DNA of 64,000 nucleotides from Holophagaceae bacterium (GTDB lineage: Bacteria > Acidobacteriota > Holophagae > Holophagales > Holophagaceae): assembly GCA_021286765.1 (NCBI GenBank), contig JAJTBS010000003.1:62001-126000 (forward strand), written 5' to 3'. The stretch's first letter is position 1. Every line of letters starts with the position of its first letter. A program made the position numbers and the translations under genes. The notes under the pieces are model-generated. The model did not search any database and was not told where the DNA came from. It saw nothing but the letters and a program-made list of their open reading frames with translations. Below, in pieces: positions 48,173 through 57,424 of this stretch.

Positions 48173-49234
48173 ATGGACAAGCTTGCGAGCCTGCTGCACA
48201 CGACGCCTGCCATCGCCTGGATGGTTCTGAAGGTCGTCATCGTCTTCGCCGGCGTCATGTCGCTGGCGGCGATCTTCACCTGGGTCGAGCGCCGGGGTTC
48301 GGCCATGATCCAGGACCGCATCGGCCCCAACCGGGCGGCGCTGTTCGGGAAGATCCGCATCATCGGCCTGGCCCAGATCCTGGCCGACGGCATCAAGATG
48401 TTCTTCAAGGAGGACCTGATCCCCGCGGCCGCCAACCGTGGGCTGTTCTTCCTGGCGCCCTTCCTGGCCTTCGTGCCCGCGCTGCTCGGCTTCGCGGTCA
48501 TCCCCTTCGGCAAGAGCTTCGTGAGCGGCGGCACCACCTACCACCTCTCGGTCCTGGATCCGGGCAACGGCATGGGCATGCTCTATCCCCTGGCCATTGG
48601 CGGCATGGCGGTCTACGGCGTCCTGGTGGCGGCCTGGTCCAGCAACAACAAGTGGTCCATCCTCGGCGGCATGCGGTCCTCGGCCGCCATGGTCAGCTAC
48701 GAGATCGGCATGAGCCTGGCCGTGGTCAGCATCTTCATGACCGCCGGCGGCTACGATCCGGCGGAAATCATCAAGGCCCAGGGCCACCAGCCCTGGACCT
48801 GGAACATCGTGCGCCAGCCCCTGGGCTTCATCGTGTTCTTCACCTGCATGTTCGCCGAGACCAACCGGCTGCCCTTCGACTTCGCCGAGGGCGAGAGCGA
48901 GATCGTGGCGGGATTCAACACCGAGTTCGGCAGCATGAAATACAGCCTCATGGCCCTGGCCGAGTATTCGCACATGATGACGGCCTCGGCCCTCATCGCC
49001 ACGCTCTACTTCGGCGGCTGGCAGGTGCCCTTCGTGAAGGACCCCTCCGTCCTGCTGTCCGTGGCCTGCTTCGTGGTGAAGCTGGTCTTCTTCGCCTGGG
49101 TCTTCGTCTGGATCCGCTGGACGGTGCCCCGGTTCCGCTATGACCAGCTCATGAAGCTCGGCTGGAAGCGGATGCTGCCGCTGTCCATGGTCAACCTGGT
49201 CTTCCACGCCTGGCGCATGAGCCAGGGCCACTGA
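48173..49234 (+). CDS. nuoH: NADH-quinone oxidoreductase subunit H
   Basis: 353 aa from the ATG at 48173 (GGGAAG 6 bases upstream). It is the membrane subunit that meets the quinone site of complex I. Eight or so TM helices and the signatures TWVERRGSAMIQDRIGPNRAA, GLAQILADGIKMFFKED, MVSYEIGMSL, and FAETNRLPFDFAEGESEIVAGFNTEFGSMKY. First gene of a plus-strand H-I-J-K-L-M-N run; genes nuoA-G are not upstream here, so the complex is encoded in at least two places. Proton pumping and quinone reduction are expected of the assembled enzyme. Confidence 0.97.
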   Translation: MDKLASLLHTTPAIAWMVLKVVIVFAGVMSLAAIFTWVERRGSAMIQDRIGPNRAALFGKIRIIGLAQILADGIKMFFKEDLIPAAANRGLFFLAPFLAFVPALLGFAVIPFGKSFVSGGTTYHLSVLDPGNGMGMLYPLAIGGMAVYGVLVAAWSSNNKWSILGGMRSSAAMVSYEIGMSLAVVSIFMTAGGYDPAEIIKAQGHQPWTWNIVRQPLGFIVFFTCMFAETNRLPFDFAEGESEIVAGFNTEFGSMKYSLMALAEYSHMMTASALIATLYFGGWQVPFVKDPSVLLSVACFVVKLVFFAWVFVWIRWTVPRFRYDQLMKLGWKRMLPLSMVNLVFHAWRMSQGH

Positions 49235-49244
49235 GGGGGGGGCG

Positions 49245-49808
49245 ATGGGCGTCGTCGTCAAGAAAGCCGAACTGAGCTGGCTGGACCGCACCTATGTCTG
49301 GCCGGTGCTGAAGGGCATGGCCATCACCTTCGATCACTTCATCAAGCAGCTCTTCACCCCGACCTCGAAGCGCTACACCATCCAGTACCCCGAGATGAAG
49401 AAGGAGATGCCCGACGGCTACCGGGGTCTCCATGAACTCAAGCGGTTCGAGGACGGCGCCATCAAGTGCGTGGCCTGCTTCATGTGCCAGGAGGCATGCC
49501 CGGCCCGGTGCATCAGCATCGAGGCCGAGGAGTTCAGCGACCTGAACATCACCCAGGGCTTCGAGGAGAAGCGGCCGGCCCAGTTCAAGATCGACATGCT
49601 GCGCTGCATCTACTGCGGCATGTGCGAGGAGGCCTGCCCCAAGGACGCCATCTGGCTGCGCAAAGACTACGAGCTGGCCGCCTACGACCGCCTCTCCATG
49701 CAGTTCGGCAAGTGGGACCTGATGAACACCTACGCCGAGGCCGACGGCAAGGACCGCATCAGCCAGGACCCCACCCCCTCCGTGCCCCGCCGCACGATCG
49801 TGATGTAG
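49245..49808 (+). CDS. nuoI: NADH-quinone oxidoreductase subunit I
   Basis: 187 aa. It carries two [4Fe-4S] clusters: CVACFMCQEACP (~78-89) and CIYCGMCEEACP (~120-131) are the paired ferredoxin motifs of the N6a/N6b centres. The N-terminal amphipathic part (LDRTYVWPVLKGMAITFDHFIKQLF) contacts the membrane arm. It lies 10 bases after nuoH. Length fits the NuoI family. Confidence 0.96.
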   Translation: MGVVVKKAELSWLDRTYVWPVLKGMAITFDHFIKQLFTPTSKRYTIQYPEMKKEMPDGYRGLHELKRFEDGAIKCVACFMCQEACPARCISIEAEEFSDLNITQGFEEKRPAQFKIDMLRCIYCGMCEEACPKDAIWLRKDYELAAYDRLSMQFGKWDLMNTYAEADGKDRISQDPTPSVPRRTIVM

Positions 49809-49816
49809 GAGCGGCC

Positions 49817-50311
49817 ATGTTCATCACCTTCGCCCTCATCACGCTTCTCGGCGCCCTCGGGATGCTGCTCCAGAAGAATGTCATCGTGGCGGGCCTGTTC
49901 ATGGTGGCCGCCTTCTTCGGCGTGGCCGGCCTCTTCGTGCTGCTGGCGAACCCCGTGGCCGCCGCCCTCCAGATCATCGTCTACACGGGAGCCATCATGG
50001 TGCTGGTGCTCTTCGTGATCATGATGCTGAACAGCCACGAGGAGGAGAAGGCCCAGTCCTCCCGCCCCGTGCAGCGGTGGGTCTCCGTGGCCCTGGTGGC
50101 GGCCCTGGCCTTCGGCGCGGTGAAGCTGGTGCTGGCCTCCCCCGGCCTGAAGGCGCTGGCCCAGAGCGGTGCAGCCACGCCCGAAGCCATGACCTTGCAG
50201 AAGGTGGGCGTGACCCTCTTCGCCGACCACCTGCTGGGCTTCGAAGTGGCAGGCCTGCTGCTGCTGGCGGCCATGATCGGCGCCGTGGCCCTGACCAAGA
50301 GGAACCTGTGA
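49817..50311 (+). CDS. nuoJ: NADH-quinone oxidoreductase subunit J
   Basis: 164 aa, ATG at 49817 with AGGAG upstream. Five TM helices. Signatures of NuoJ: an early GLFMVAAFFGVAGLFVLLANPVAAALQIIVYTGAIMVLVLFVIMML, with the conserved YTGAIMVLVLFVIM helix. The stop overlaps the nuoK start by one base (TGATG), a sign of translational coupling. Confidence 0.95.
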   Translation: MFITFALITLLGALGMLLQKNVIVAGLFMVAAFFGVAGLFVLLANPVAAALQIIVYTGAIMVLVLFVIMMLNSHEEEKAQSSRPVQRWVSVALVAALAFGAVKLVLASPGLKALAQSGAATPEAMTLQKVGVTLFADHLLGFEVAGLLLLAAMIGAVALTKRNL

Positions 50312-50649
50312 TGAGCGGCATGGACGCGGTCCCCCAGATCCTCAGCGGCGGCCTCCAGGGGTACCTGGTCGTCGCCCTCCTCCTGTTCGCCATCGGCCTT
50401 GCGGCGGTGCTGCTGCGCCGCACCCTGCTCATGCAGTTCATGGGCGTGGAGTTGATGCTCAATGCGGCCAACGTGGCGCTGCTCGCCTTCGCCCGTTTCC
50501 GCGGGGGGGACAGCCAGGCCATGGTGTTCTACCTCTTCATCATCGCCGTGGCCGCCTGCGAGGCGGCCGTCGGCCTGGCGCTGGTCATCGGCCTCTTCCG
50601 TCACCGGGACACCACCGACTCGGACCGGGCTGCCAGCCTGAAGCAGTGA
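50311..50649 (+). CDS. nuoK: NADH-quinone oxidoreductase subunit K
   Basis: 112 aa, ATG overlapping the nuoJ stop. Three TM helices with the conserved Glu in MQFMGVELMLNAANVALLAF and a second Glu in AVAACEAAVGLALVIGLFR, both part of the proton channel. Slightly longer at the N terminus than the usual ~100 aa (MSGMDAVPQILSGGLQGYL). Confidence 0.95.
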   Translation: MSGMDAVPQILSGGLQGYLVVALLLFAIGLAAVLLRRTLLMQFMGVELMLNAANVALLAFARFRGGDSQAMVFYLFIIAVAACEAAVGLALVIGLFRHRDTTDSDRAASLKQ

Positions 50650-50656
50650 GGATGCG

Positions 50657-52561
50657 ATGAACAAGTACTACTGGCTCATTCCGATCCTCCCCCTGCTGGG
50701 CTCGGCCTTCAACGGCCTGCTGGGCAAGCGCGCCGGCAAGGGCGCCGTCACCGTCGTGGGCCTTGGCGTGATCCTCGGCTCCCTGCTTCTGGCCACCTCG
50801 GCTTTCTTCGCCATGAAGGGCATGCCCGACCACCGCCTGGTGCTGAACTACGGCGAGTGGATGGCCACGGGGTCCCTCAGCGTGCCCTTCGGCCTGGCCA
50901 TCGATCCCCTCAGCGGGACCATGATGTTGGTCATCACGGGTATCGGCTTCCTCATCCACCTCTACTCTGTGGGCTACATGCACGAGGACGAAGGCTACTA
51001 CCGGTTCTTCTGCTACCTGAACCTCTTCGTGTTCTTCATGCTCACCCTGGTGCTGGGCTCCAGCCTGGTGTTGATGTTCGTGGGCTGGGAGGGCGTGGGC
51101 CTCTGCTCCTACCTGCTCATCGGCTACTTCTACGAGACGGACTTCGCGCCGGATGCCGGCCTCAAGGCCTTCCTCACCAACCGCGTGGGGGACCTGGGCG
51201 TGGCCATCGGCATGATGGTGCTCTTCGCGGCCTTCGGCACCCTGACGGTATCCGACGTTCTCACCCAGGCGGGCCACATGGCCCCCGAGGTGGGCTTCGG
51301 CGTCCTCACCTTCGCCACCCTCATGCTGTTCTTCGGTGCCACGGGCAAGAGCGCCCAGCTGCCCCTCTACCTCTGGCTGCCGGACGCCATGGCGGGCCCC
51401 ACCCCCGTCAGCGCCCTCATCCATGCGGCCACCATGGTCACCAGCGGCATCTACATGATCTGCCGCCTGGCGCCGGTGTTCACGCTGGCCCCCATCACCA
51501 TGGAGGTGGTGGCCTGGGTGGGCGGGGCCACCGCGCTGTTTGCGGCCACCATCGGTCTGGTGCAGCGCGACATCAAGAAGGTGCTGGCCTATTCCACGGT
51601 CTCCCAGCTGGGCTACATGTTCCTGGGCCTGGGCGCCTCGGGGTTCGCGGCGGGCTTCTTCCATGTCTTCACTCACGCCTGGTTCAAGGCCCTCCTCTTC
51701 CTTGGCGCCGGCAGCGTGATCCACGCCATGCACCACGAGCAGGACCTGTTCAAGATGGGCGGCCTGAAGACCAAGACGAAGATCACCTTCATCACCATGT
51801 TCGCCGGAACCATCGCCATCATGGGCTTCCCGGGCACCTCGGGCTTCTTCAGCAAGGACGAGATTCTCTACCTGGCCTTCCTGAAATCCCCGGCCCTCTG
51901 GGTCATCGGCGTCATCGGCGCCTGCTGCACCAGCTTCTACATGTGGCGCCTCATGGCCCTCACCTTCTGGGGTGAACCCCGGGACCACCACGCCTACGAC
52001 CATGCCCACGAGAGTCCGCTAACCATGACCCTGCCCCTGATGGTGCTGGCCCTGGGTTCCCTGTTCTGGGGATTCTGGGGTGTGCCCGAGGCCTTCGGCG
52101 GCCACTTCGCCGTGGGCGAGTGGCTGAAGCCGGCCCTGACCTACGGCCAGACCCATGCGGCCCACGGCCACCACGAGGGGCCGGCTGTGCTGCTGGCTGT
52201 CATCTCCACCACCCTGGGCCTGGGCTTCGGCTTCCTGGGCTGGAAGACCTTCAAGAACGGCCCGGCCTCCGAGCTGGCCTTCGCGGCGAAGTTCCCCTTC
52301 CTGCACAACCTGCTGCTGAACAAGTACTACGTGGACGAGGGAGTGGAGCTCTACCTGCTGCGGCCCACCCGCTGGTTCGGCAACCTGCTCTGGAAGCTCT
52401 TCGACGTGATCCTCATCGATGGCGTGGGCGTGAACCTGCCCGGCGCGCTGACGCGGGTCTTCGGTGATTTCACCGCCCTCCTGCAGACCGGCCGGGTGCG
52501 CAACTACGCGCTCAGCATGGCGCTGGGGACCGCGGTCCTCCTCTATGTCTTCCTGAAGTAG
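50657..52561 (+). CDS. nuoL: NADH-quinone oxidoreductase subunit L
   Basis: 634 aa, ATG at 50657 with GAGGATG upstream. Distal antiporter-like proton-pumping subunit with about 16 TM helices. Signatures: LFVGWEGVGLCSYLLIGYFYE, KSAQLPLYLWLPDAMAGPTPVSALIHAATMVTSGIYMICR, AYSTVSQLGYMFLGLG, HAWFKALLFLGAGSVIHAMHHEQD and FSKDEIL. The C-terminal lateral helix region (~580-634) is present. Confidence 0.97.
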   Translation: MNKYYWLIPILPLLGSAFNGLLGKRAGKGAVTVVGLGVILGSLLLATSAFFAMKGMPDHRLVLNYGEWMATGSLSVPFGLAIDPLSGTMMLVITGIGFLIHLYSVGYMHEDEGYYRFFCYLNLFVFFMLTLVLGSSLVLMFVGWEGVGLCSYLLIGYFYETDFAPDAGLKAFLTNRVGDLGVAIGMMVLFAAFGTLTVSDVLTQAGHMAPEVGFGVLTFATLMLFFGATGKSAQLPLYLWLPDAMAGPTPVSALIHAATMVTSGIYMICRLAPVFTLAPITMEVVAWVGGATALFAATIGLVQRDIKKVLAYSTVSQLGYMFLGLGASGFAAGFFHVFTHAWFKALLFLGAGSVIHAMHHEQDLFKMGGLKTKTKITFITMFAGTIAIMGFPGTSGFFSKDEILYLAFLKSPALWVIGVIGACCTSFYMWRLMALTFWGEPRDHHAYDHAHESPLTMTLPLMVLALGSLFWGFWGVPEAFGGHFAVGEWLKPALTYGQTHAAHGHHEGPAVLLAVISTTLGLGFGFLGWKTFKNGPASELAFAAKFPFLHNLLLNKYYVDEGVELYLLRPTRWFGNLLWKLFDVILIDGVGVNLPGALTRVFGDFTALLQTGRVRNYALSMALGTAVLLYVFLK

Positions 52562-52569
52562 GTGGGGCG

Positions 52570-54174
52570 ATGACCTGGCTGACCTCCCATCCCCTCTCCT
52601 TCCTGGTCTTCGCGCCGGCGTTGCTTGGCTTTGTGATCCTGGCGCTTCCCCATGCCCTGGGCCGCCTCTCCCGCATGCTGGGCTTCATGGGCGCCCTGGC
52701 CTTCTTCGCCCTCAGCCTGGCCTGGCTCCTGGGCCATGGTGGCGCGGTGGTGACCGAACGCGCCGCCTGGTTCACCCTGGTGGGCCTGCCCGTGGACTAC
52801 GCCCTCACCGTGGACGGCCTGAACCTCTGGCTGGTGCTTCTCACCACCTTCCTGGTCCCCCTCACCATGCTGGGCACCTGGAACAGCCTGAAGGACCGCA
52901 TCGGCACCTTCGCGGCCCTGTTCCTCATGCTGGAGACCGGCATGCTGGGCGCCCTCATGGCCCAGGACCTGTTCTTCTTCTACCTGTTCTGGGAAGCCAT
53001 GCTCATCCCGATGTATTTCATGATCGGGGTTTGGGGTGGCGATGAGCGGCGCTACGCCGCCAACAAGTTCTTCCTCTACACCCTGGGCGGCTCGCTGCTC
53101 TGGCTCGTGGCCCTGCTCTACCTGGCGAACAAAGCCGGCGGTTTCAATCCGACCCTCATGGGCCAGGCCGCCTCCGCGCTGCCCTTTGGCGTCCAGTGCT
53201 GGCTCTTCATCGCCTTCGCGGTGGCTTTCGCCATCAAGGTGCCGCTGTTCCCCCTGCACACCTGGCTGCCGGACGCCCACGTGCAGGCGCCCACGGCCGG
53301 TTCGGTCATCCTGGCGGGTGTGCTGCTGAAACTGGGTGGATACGGCTTCATCCGCTTCGCCATCCCCATGTTCCCCCAGGCGGCCATGCACTATGCCAAG
53401 CCCCTGGCCCTGCTCAGCGTCATTGCCATTGTGTACGGCGCTCTGGTGGCCATGGTGCAACGCGACATCAAGAAGCTGGTGGCCTACTCTTCCGTGAGCC
53501 ACATGGGCTTCGTGATGCTGGGGCTGGCCTCGTTCACCGTGATCGGCACCCAGGGTGCCATGCTGCAGATGCTCAACCACGGCGTCAGCACCGGCGCCCT
53601 GTTCCTTCTCGTTGGCATGATCTACGACCGGGCCCACACGCGCATGATCGCGGACTTCGGTGGCGTGGTGACGAAGATGCCCGTGTTCACCACCTTCTTC
53701 CTCATCGTCACCCTCAGCTCCATCGGCCTGCCGCTGACCAACGGGTTCGTGGGCGAGTTCTGGATCTTGAACGGCACCTTCCTCTCGGGCTTCCATTGGG
53801 GCCGCCTCTACGCCTGCCTGGCCACCTCCGGCGTGCTGCTGGGCGCGGTCTACATGCTCTGGATGTTCAAGCGGGTCTTCTGGGGCCCCGAGAACAAGGA
53901 CGAAGACAGCGGCACCCACCACCTGCACAGCGACCTGAATGCCCGTGAGATCGCGGTGCTGCTGCCCCTGGTGGTCCTCATTGTCTGGATGGGCGTGCAC
54001 CCCAAGACCTTCGTGGCCGCCAGCGAGGCGCCTGTCACGGCCCTCCTGCAGGATGCCAAGGCCCCCGCACCCCGCACCTTCGTGCTCAGGCCGGCGGTCC
54101 ATGAGGCACCTGCCCATGCCCAGCCAGCCCCAGAAGGGCATGCCGAACCCGCCGCCCACGAGGTGCACCGATGA
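52570..54174 (+). CDS. nuoM: NADH-quinone oxidoreductase subunit M, with His/Ala-rich tail
   Basis: 534 aa. Antiporter-like subunit with 14 TM helices; motifs FFYLFWEAMLIPMYFMIGVWGG, KVPLFPLHTWLPDAHVQAPTAGSVILAGVLLKLGGYG, and AYSSVSHMGFVMLGL. The C terminus carries a ~40-residue extension rich in Ala, Pro and His (APAPRTFVLRPAVHEAPAHA, ending EPAAHEVHR) not expected in NuoM. The start of nuoN overlaps its end by 4 bases. Confidence 0.96.
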   Translation: MTWLTSHPLSFLVFAPALLGFVILALPHALGRLSRMLGFMGALAFFALSLAWLLGHGGAVVTERAAWFTLVGLPVDYALTVDGLNLWLVLLTTFLVPLTMLGTWNSLKDRIGTFAALFLMLETGMLGALMAQDLFFFYLFWEAMLIPMYFMIGVWGGDERRYAANKFFLYTLGGSLLWLVALLYLANKAGGFNPTLMGQAASALPFGVQCWLFIAFAVAFAIKVPLFPLHTWLPDAHVQAPTAGSVILAGVLLKLGGYGFIRFAIPMFPQAAMHYAKPLALLSVIAIVYGALVAMVQRDIKKLVAYSSVSHMGFVMLGLASFTVIGTQGAMLQMLNHGVSTGALFLLVGMIYDRAHTRMIADFGGVVTKMPVFTTFFLIVTLSSIGLPLTNGFVGEFWILNGTFLSGFHWGRLYACLATSGVLLGAVYMLWMFKRVFWGPENKDEDSGTHHLHSDLNAREIAVLLPLVVLIVWMGVHPKTFVAASEAPVTALLQDAKAPAPRTFVLRPAVHEAPAHAQPAPEGHAEPAAHEVHR

Positions 54175-55670
54175 ACCTCACCCCCAGCCAGTGGGCGGCC
54201 CTGTTGCCGCTGATCATCCCGGCCCTGGGCGCCTGCCTGATTCCCCTGATGGCCCTCGACAAGGACCAGGCCACGGCCAAGTGGATCCGGGCGGCCATGT
54301 ACGGTACCGCCCTGCTCGCCGTGGGCGCCAGCTTCTGGTACCTGACCAACCTCTGGAACACCGGAGGCCAGCCCAGCTTCTTCCAGCTGCGGATGGACCG
54401 CCTGGCCCAGTTCACCGGCATCTTCGTGCTGGTGGCCGCGGCCCTGGCCATCCTCCAGAGCTGGGACCACTTCCATCAGGAGGGCTGGGTGAAGGGGGAG
54501 ACGCTCTCTCTGCTGCTGTTCTCGGTGACGGGCATGATCCTGTTCGCCTCCACCACCCACTTCGTGGCCCTGTTCCTGGGCCTTGAGCTCTTCAGCATCC
54601 CCCTCTACGCCATGGTGGGTACGGTCCGCGCGCGCACCGAAAGCTCCGAGGGCGGCATGAAGTACTTCCTCACGGGCGCCGTGGCCTCCAGCTGCTTCCT
54701 CATGGGCGGCGTGCTGATCTATGGCATGAGCGGCTCGCTGGACCTGTCAGCCGCGGCCTTCACGATCAAGGCCCAGGGACTGGCCCTGGATCCCCTGGTG
54801 CTGGTCGGCGCCGCCCTCCTGCTCGTGGGCTTCCTCTTCAAGGTGTCGGCTGCGCCCTTCCATCAGTGGACGCCGGACGCCTACGAGGCCTCGCCCCACC
54901 CCGTTGCAGGTTTCATGTCCGTGGCCACCAAGGGCGTGGCCCTCATCGCCCTGCTTCGCGTCTTCCCTGGCAGCTTTGGTCCCCTGGGCGCGGTGGGCGT
55001 CAAGATGCAGGCCGTGGTGGCGGTGCTGGCCATGGTGACCCTGGTGCTGGGCAACCTCACCGCCCTGGTGCAGTCCAATGTGAAGCGCATGCTGGCCTAC
55101 TCAAGCATCAGCCACGCCGGCTATCTGCTGTTGGGCCTCGTGGCCGGCACGCCCGCCGCCTACCACGGCATGCTGTTCTACCTCGTGATCTACCTGGCCA
55201 TGAACATGGGCGCCTTCGGCCTGCTGACCGCCTTCGGTCTGGTGGGCGAGAAGACCACCTTTGACGACCTGCGCGGCCTGGGCTGGAAGCGCCCGGCCAT
55301 GGGTGTCGCCGGCGCCATCTTCATGCTCAGCCTGGCCGGCATCCCGCCCATGGGTGGCTTCTACGGCAAGTACATGATCTTCCGTGAGCTGGTGGGCACC
55401 GGCCACGTGGGCATGGCCATCCTCGGCGTGCTGGCCAGCCTGGTGTCGGCTTACTACTACCTGCGCCTTCTGGTGGCCCTCTTCCTCCAGGCACCCAGCG
55501 CCGAGGCCGAGCGGCTGGCCTCGGACCGGCCCGCCGTGCACGCGCCCCTGGCCGGCGCCACGGTGCTGGTCTGTGCTGTCATCGTCCTGGCCGGCGGCTT
55601 CCTGCAGACCTTCCTGGCGGACGGCTTCGCCCGCCGCGCCCTGGTGGATGGCCTCGGCCTCCTTCGCTGA
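54171..55670 (+). CDS. nuoN: NADH-quinone oxidoreductase subunit N
   Basis: 499 aa, ATG overlapping the nuoM stop (ATGA). Third antiporter-like subunit, about 14 TM helices. Signatures: ATTHFVALFLGLELFSIPLYAMVG, RARTESSEGGMKYFLTGAVASSCFLMGG, LVGFLFKVSAAPFHQWTPDAYEASPHPVAGFMS, MLAYSSISHAGYLLLGL and LAGIPPMGGFYGKYMIF. Last gene of the complex I cluster. A clear terminator after it is not visible. Confidence 0.96.
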   Translation: MNLTPSQWAALLPLIIPALGACLIPLMALDKDQATAKWIRAAMYGTALLAVGASFWYLTNLWNTGGQPSFFQLRMDRLAQFTGIFVLVAAALAILQSWDHFHQEGWVKGETLSLLLFSVTGMILFASTTHFVALFLGLELFSIPLYAMVGTVRARTESSEGGMKYFLTGAVASSCFLMGGVLIYGMSGSLDLSAAAFTIKAQGLALDPLVLVGAALLLVGFLFKVSAAPFHQWTPDAYEASPHPVAGFMSVATKGVALIALLRVFPGSFGPLGAVGVKMQAVVAVLAMVTLVLGNLTALVQSNVKRMLAYSSISHAGYLLLGLVAGTPAAYHGMLFYLVIYLAMNMGAFGLLTAFGLVGEKTTFDDLRGLGWKRPAMGVAGAIFMLSLAGIPPMGGFYGKYMIFRELVGTGHVGMAILGVLASLVSAYYYLRLLVALFLQAPSAEAERLASDRPAVHAPLAGATVLVCAVIVLAGGFLQTFLADGFARRALVDGLGLLR

Positions 55671-55726
55671 TCCCTGCAGATCGATCCCCGGATCGCCCCG
55701 CTCGGCCCCCGGCTGAGGCCATTCGG

Positions 55727-55780
55727 CTTCAACCTGGAACCTGGGCTGGTGGTCCATGCATCGTTATGCGAAGGTTGAAG
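55727..55780. promoter_or_regulatory. 9-bp inverted repeat upstream of the macA-like gene
   Basis: CTTCAACCT (55727-55735) and AGGTTGAAG (55772-55780) are exact reverse complements 36 bases apart, ending 41 bases before the ATG at 55822. The spacing of ~45 bases centre to centre suits an operator pair or a looped leader; no repressor gene adjoins. A smaller palindrome (CGATCC-CC-GGATCG) lies just before at ~55682-55695, inside the gap 55671-55821. Confidence 0.4.
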
Positions 55781-55821
55781 ATGGGCTTGTCCCGGCCCCT
55801 TGATATGCGGAGTGCGGCGTC

Positions 55822-57411
55822 ATGAAACGGAATACCTGGATCGGCCTTGGCATCGGCATCGCATTGGTGGCAGGAGGTGCCGCCTATGTCCTGACCCGGC
55901 CCAAGGATGAGGTCAAGTGGCGGTCGGGCAAGGTGGAGCGGGGCAACATCACCCAGCGCATCAACGCCACGGGGGCAGTGAGCCCGGTGGTGCAGGTGGC
56001 CGTGGGCACCCAGGTGTCGGGCGTCATCTCGGCCCTCTATGTGGACTACAACAGCATCGTCAAGAAGGGCCAGCTCATCGCCCAGATCGACCCCACCATC
56101 TGGGAGACTCAGCTGGCGGATGCAAGGGCTGGCCTGGAGCGGGCCAAGACCAACATGGATGACGCGCGGCGCCAGTATGAGCGGGCCAAGCGCCTCGCCG
56201 CCGAGAAGCTGCTGGCAGACCAGGATCTGGAAGCCAAGCAGGTGGTCTACCAGACGGCGGTCGCCAACATGGAGAACGCGAAGGCATCCATGGATCGCGC
56301 CAAGGCCAACCTGGACTACTGCAACATCACCGCCCCGGTGGACGGCGTGGTCATCGCCCGCCTGGCCGACGTGGGCCAGACCGTGGCGGCCAGCTTCAGC
56401 ACGCCCAACCTGTTCCAGATCGCCCAGGACCTGTCGAAGATGAAGGTCCAGGTGAACATCGGCGAATCCGACATCGATGAGGTGAAGGTGGGCCAGCGGG
56501 CCATGTTCACGGTGGACAGCCTGCCGGACAAGCAGTTCACGGCCACCGTGAGCCTGGTGCGCCAGGAGCCCATCACCACCCAGAACGTCGTGAACTATGT
56601 CGTGGAGATGATCGTCCCCAACGAACCCCTGCCGGGCTCGGAGGACGAGGGCAAGACCGCGCCCGCCACCCCCGGCGCCGAGAAGGGCAGGGGCGGCGAC
56701 CATGGCCGGGGCGGAGCGCCGGTGGCCGAAGGGGCGCCGGACCCCGAGAAGGCCTGGGAGCGCATGAAGGACCGCATGACCGCCCAGGGCGTGACCAAGG
56801 ACCAGTTCCTGAAGCGCTTCAAGGAGCGCATGGCCGAGGGGGGTGGACGCCCTGGCTGGAGCCGGCCGGCCCTGAACGCCATGCCGGCCACCGCCTCCGC
56901 GCCTGCCGGCGACCCCAAGGCCCTGGCCCGCATCCCCGGCGGCGCCAGCCAGCTGGGTGGGCCGAAGTTCACGGGCAACCTGGCCCTGCGTTCCGGCATG
57001 ACCGCCAACGTCACCATCAGCACCAACCAGCGCCGCGACGTTCTGCGTGTGCCCAATGCCGCGCTGCGGTTCAACCCGGCGGCCTTCATCAAGGACGAGA
57101 AGAAGCCCGATGGCCCGCGCCTGGGCCAGCCGGCGATGATGGGCGGCGGGCCCCGGCCCGCCGGCGCCCAGACCGGAACCGGCAGCCGCGGAGGCATGGT
57201 GGCCCGCCGCGAGGACCGCATCTGGGTCCTCGAGAATGGCAAGCCCAAGGCCATCGTGGTGAAAGCGGGCATCTCCGATGGGCAGTTCACCGAAGTATCG
57301 GCCGAAGGCCTCACCGAGGGCCTGCAGGTCCTCGTGGGCGTCGACACCTCGAAGCAGGCCGGCGGATCTGCGGCGCCCCTGGGCGGCGCGCCCGGCGGCG
57401 GACGGCGCTAG
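55822..57411 (+). CDS. MacA-like periplasmic adaptor (HlyD/RND adaptor family) with low-complexity insert
   Basis: 529 aa. N-terminal signal anchor (IGLGIGIALVAGGAAYVL), then the barrel-sandwich/lipoyl halves (GTQVSGVISALYVDYNSIVKKGQLIAQIDP and ITAPVDGVVIARLADVGQTVAASFSTPNLFQIA) around an alpha-hairpin (~95-165). The usual beta-barrel domain is split at ~265-385 by a Gly/Pro/Ala-rich insert containing a short charged helix (PEKAWERMKDRMTAQGVTKDQFLKRF). The family links inner-membrane transporters to outer-membrane channels. The macB-like permease follows after 13 bases; no ATPase gene is present. Normal family length is nearer 400 aa. Confidence 0.9.
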   Translation: MKRNTWIGLGIGIALVAGGAAYVLTRPKDEVKWRSGKVERGNITQRINATGAVSPVVQVAVGTQVSGVISALYVDYNSIVKKGQLIAQIDPTIWETQLADARAGLERAKTNMDDARRQYERAKRLAAEKLLADQDLEAKQVVYQTAVANMENAKASMDRAKANLDYCNITAPVDGVVIARLADVGQTVAASFSTPNLFQIAQDLSKMKVQVNIGESDIDEVKVGQRAMFTVDSLPDKQFTATVSLVRQEPITTQNVVNYVVEMIVPNEPLPGSEDEGKTAPATPGAEKGRGGDHGRGGAPVAEGAPDPEKAWERMKDRMTAQGVTKDQFLKRFKERMAEGGGRPGWSRPALNAMPATASAPAGDPKALARIPGGASQLGGPKFTGNLALRSGMTANVTISTNQRRDVLRVPNAALRFNPAAFIKDEKKPDGPRLGQPAMMGGGPRPAGAQTGTGSRGGMVARREDRIWVLENGKPKAIVVKAGISDGQFTEVSAEGLTEGLQVLVGVDTSKQAGGSAAPLGGAPGGGRR

Positions 57412-57424
57412 CCGGAGGTCGACC

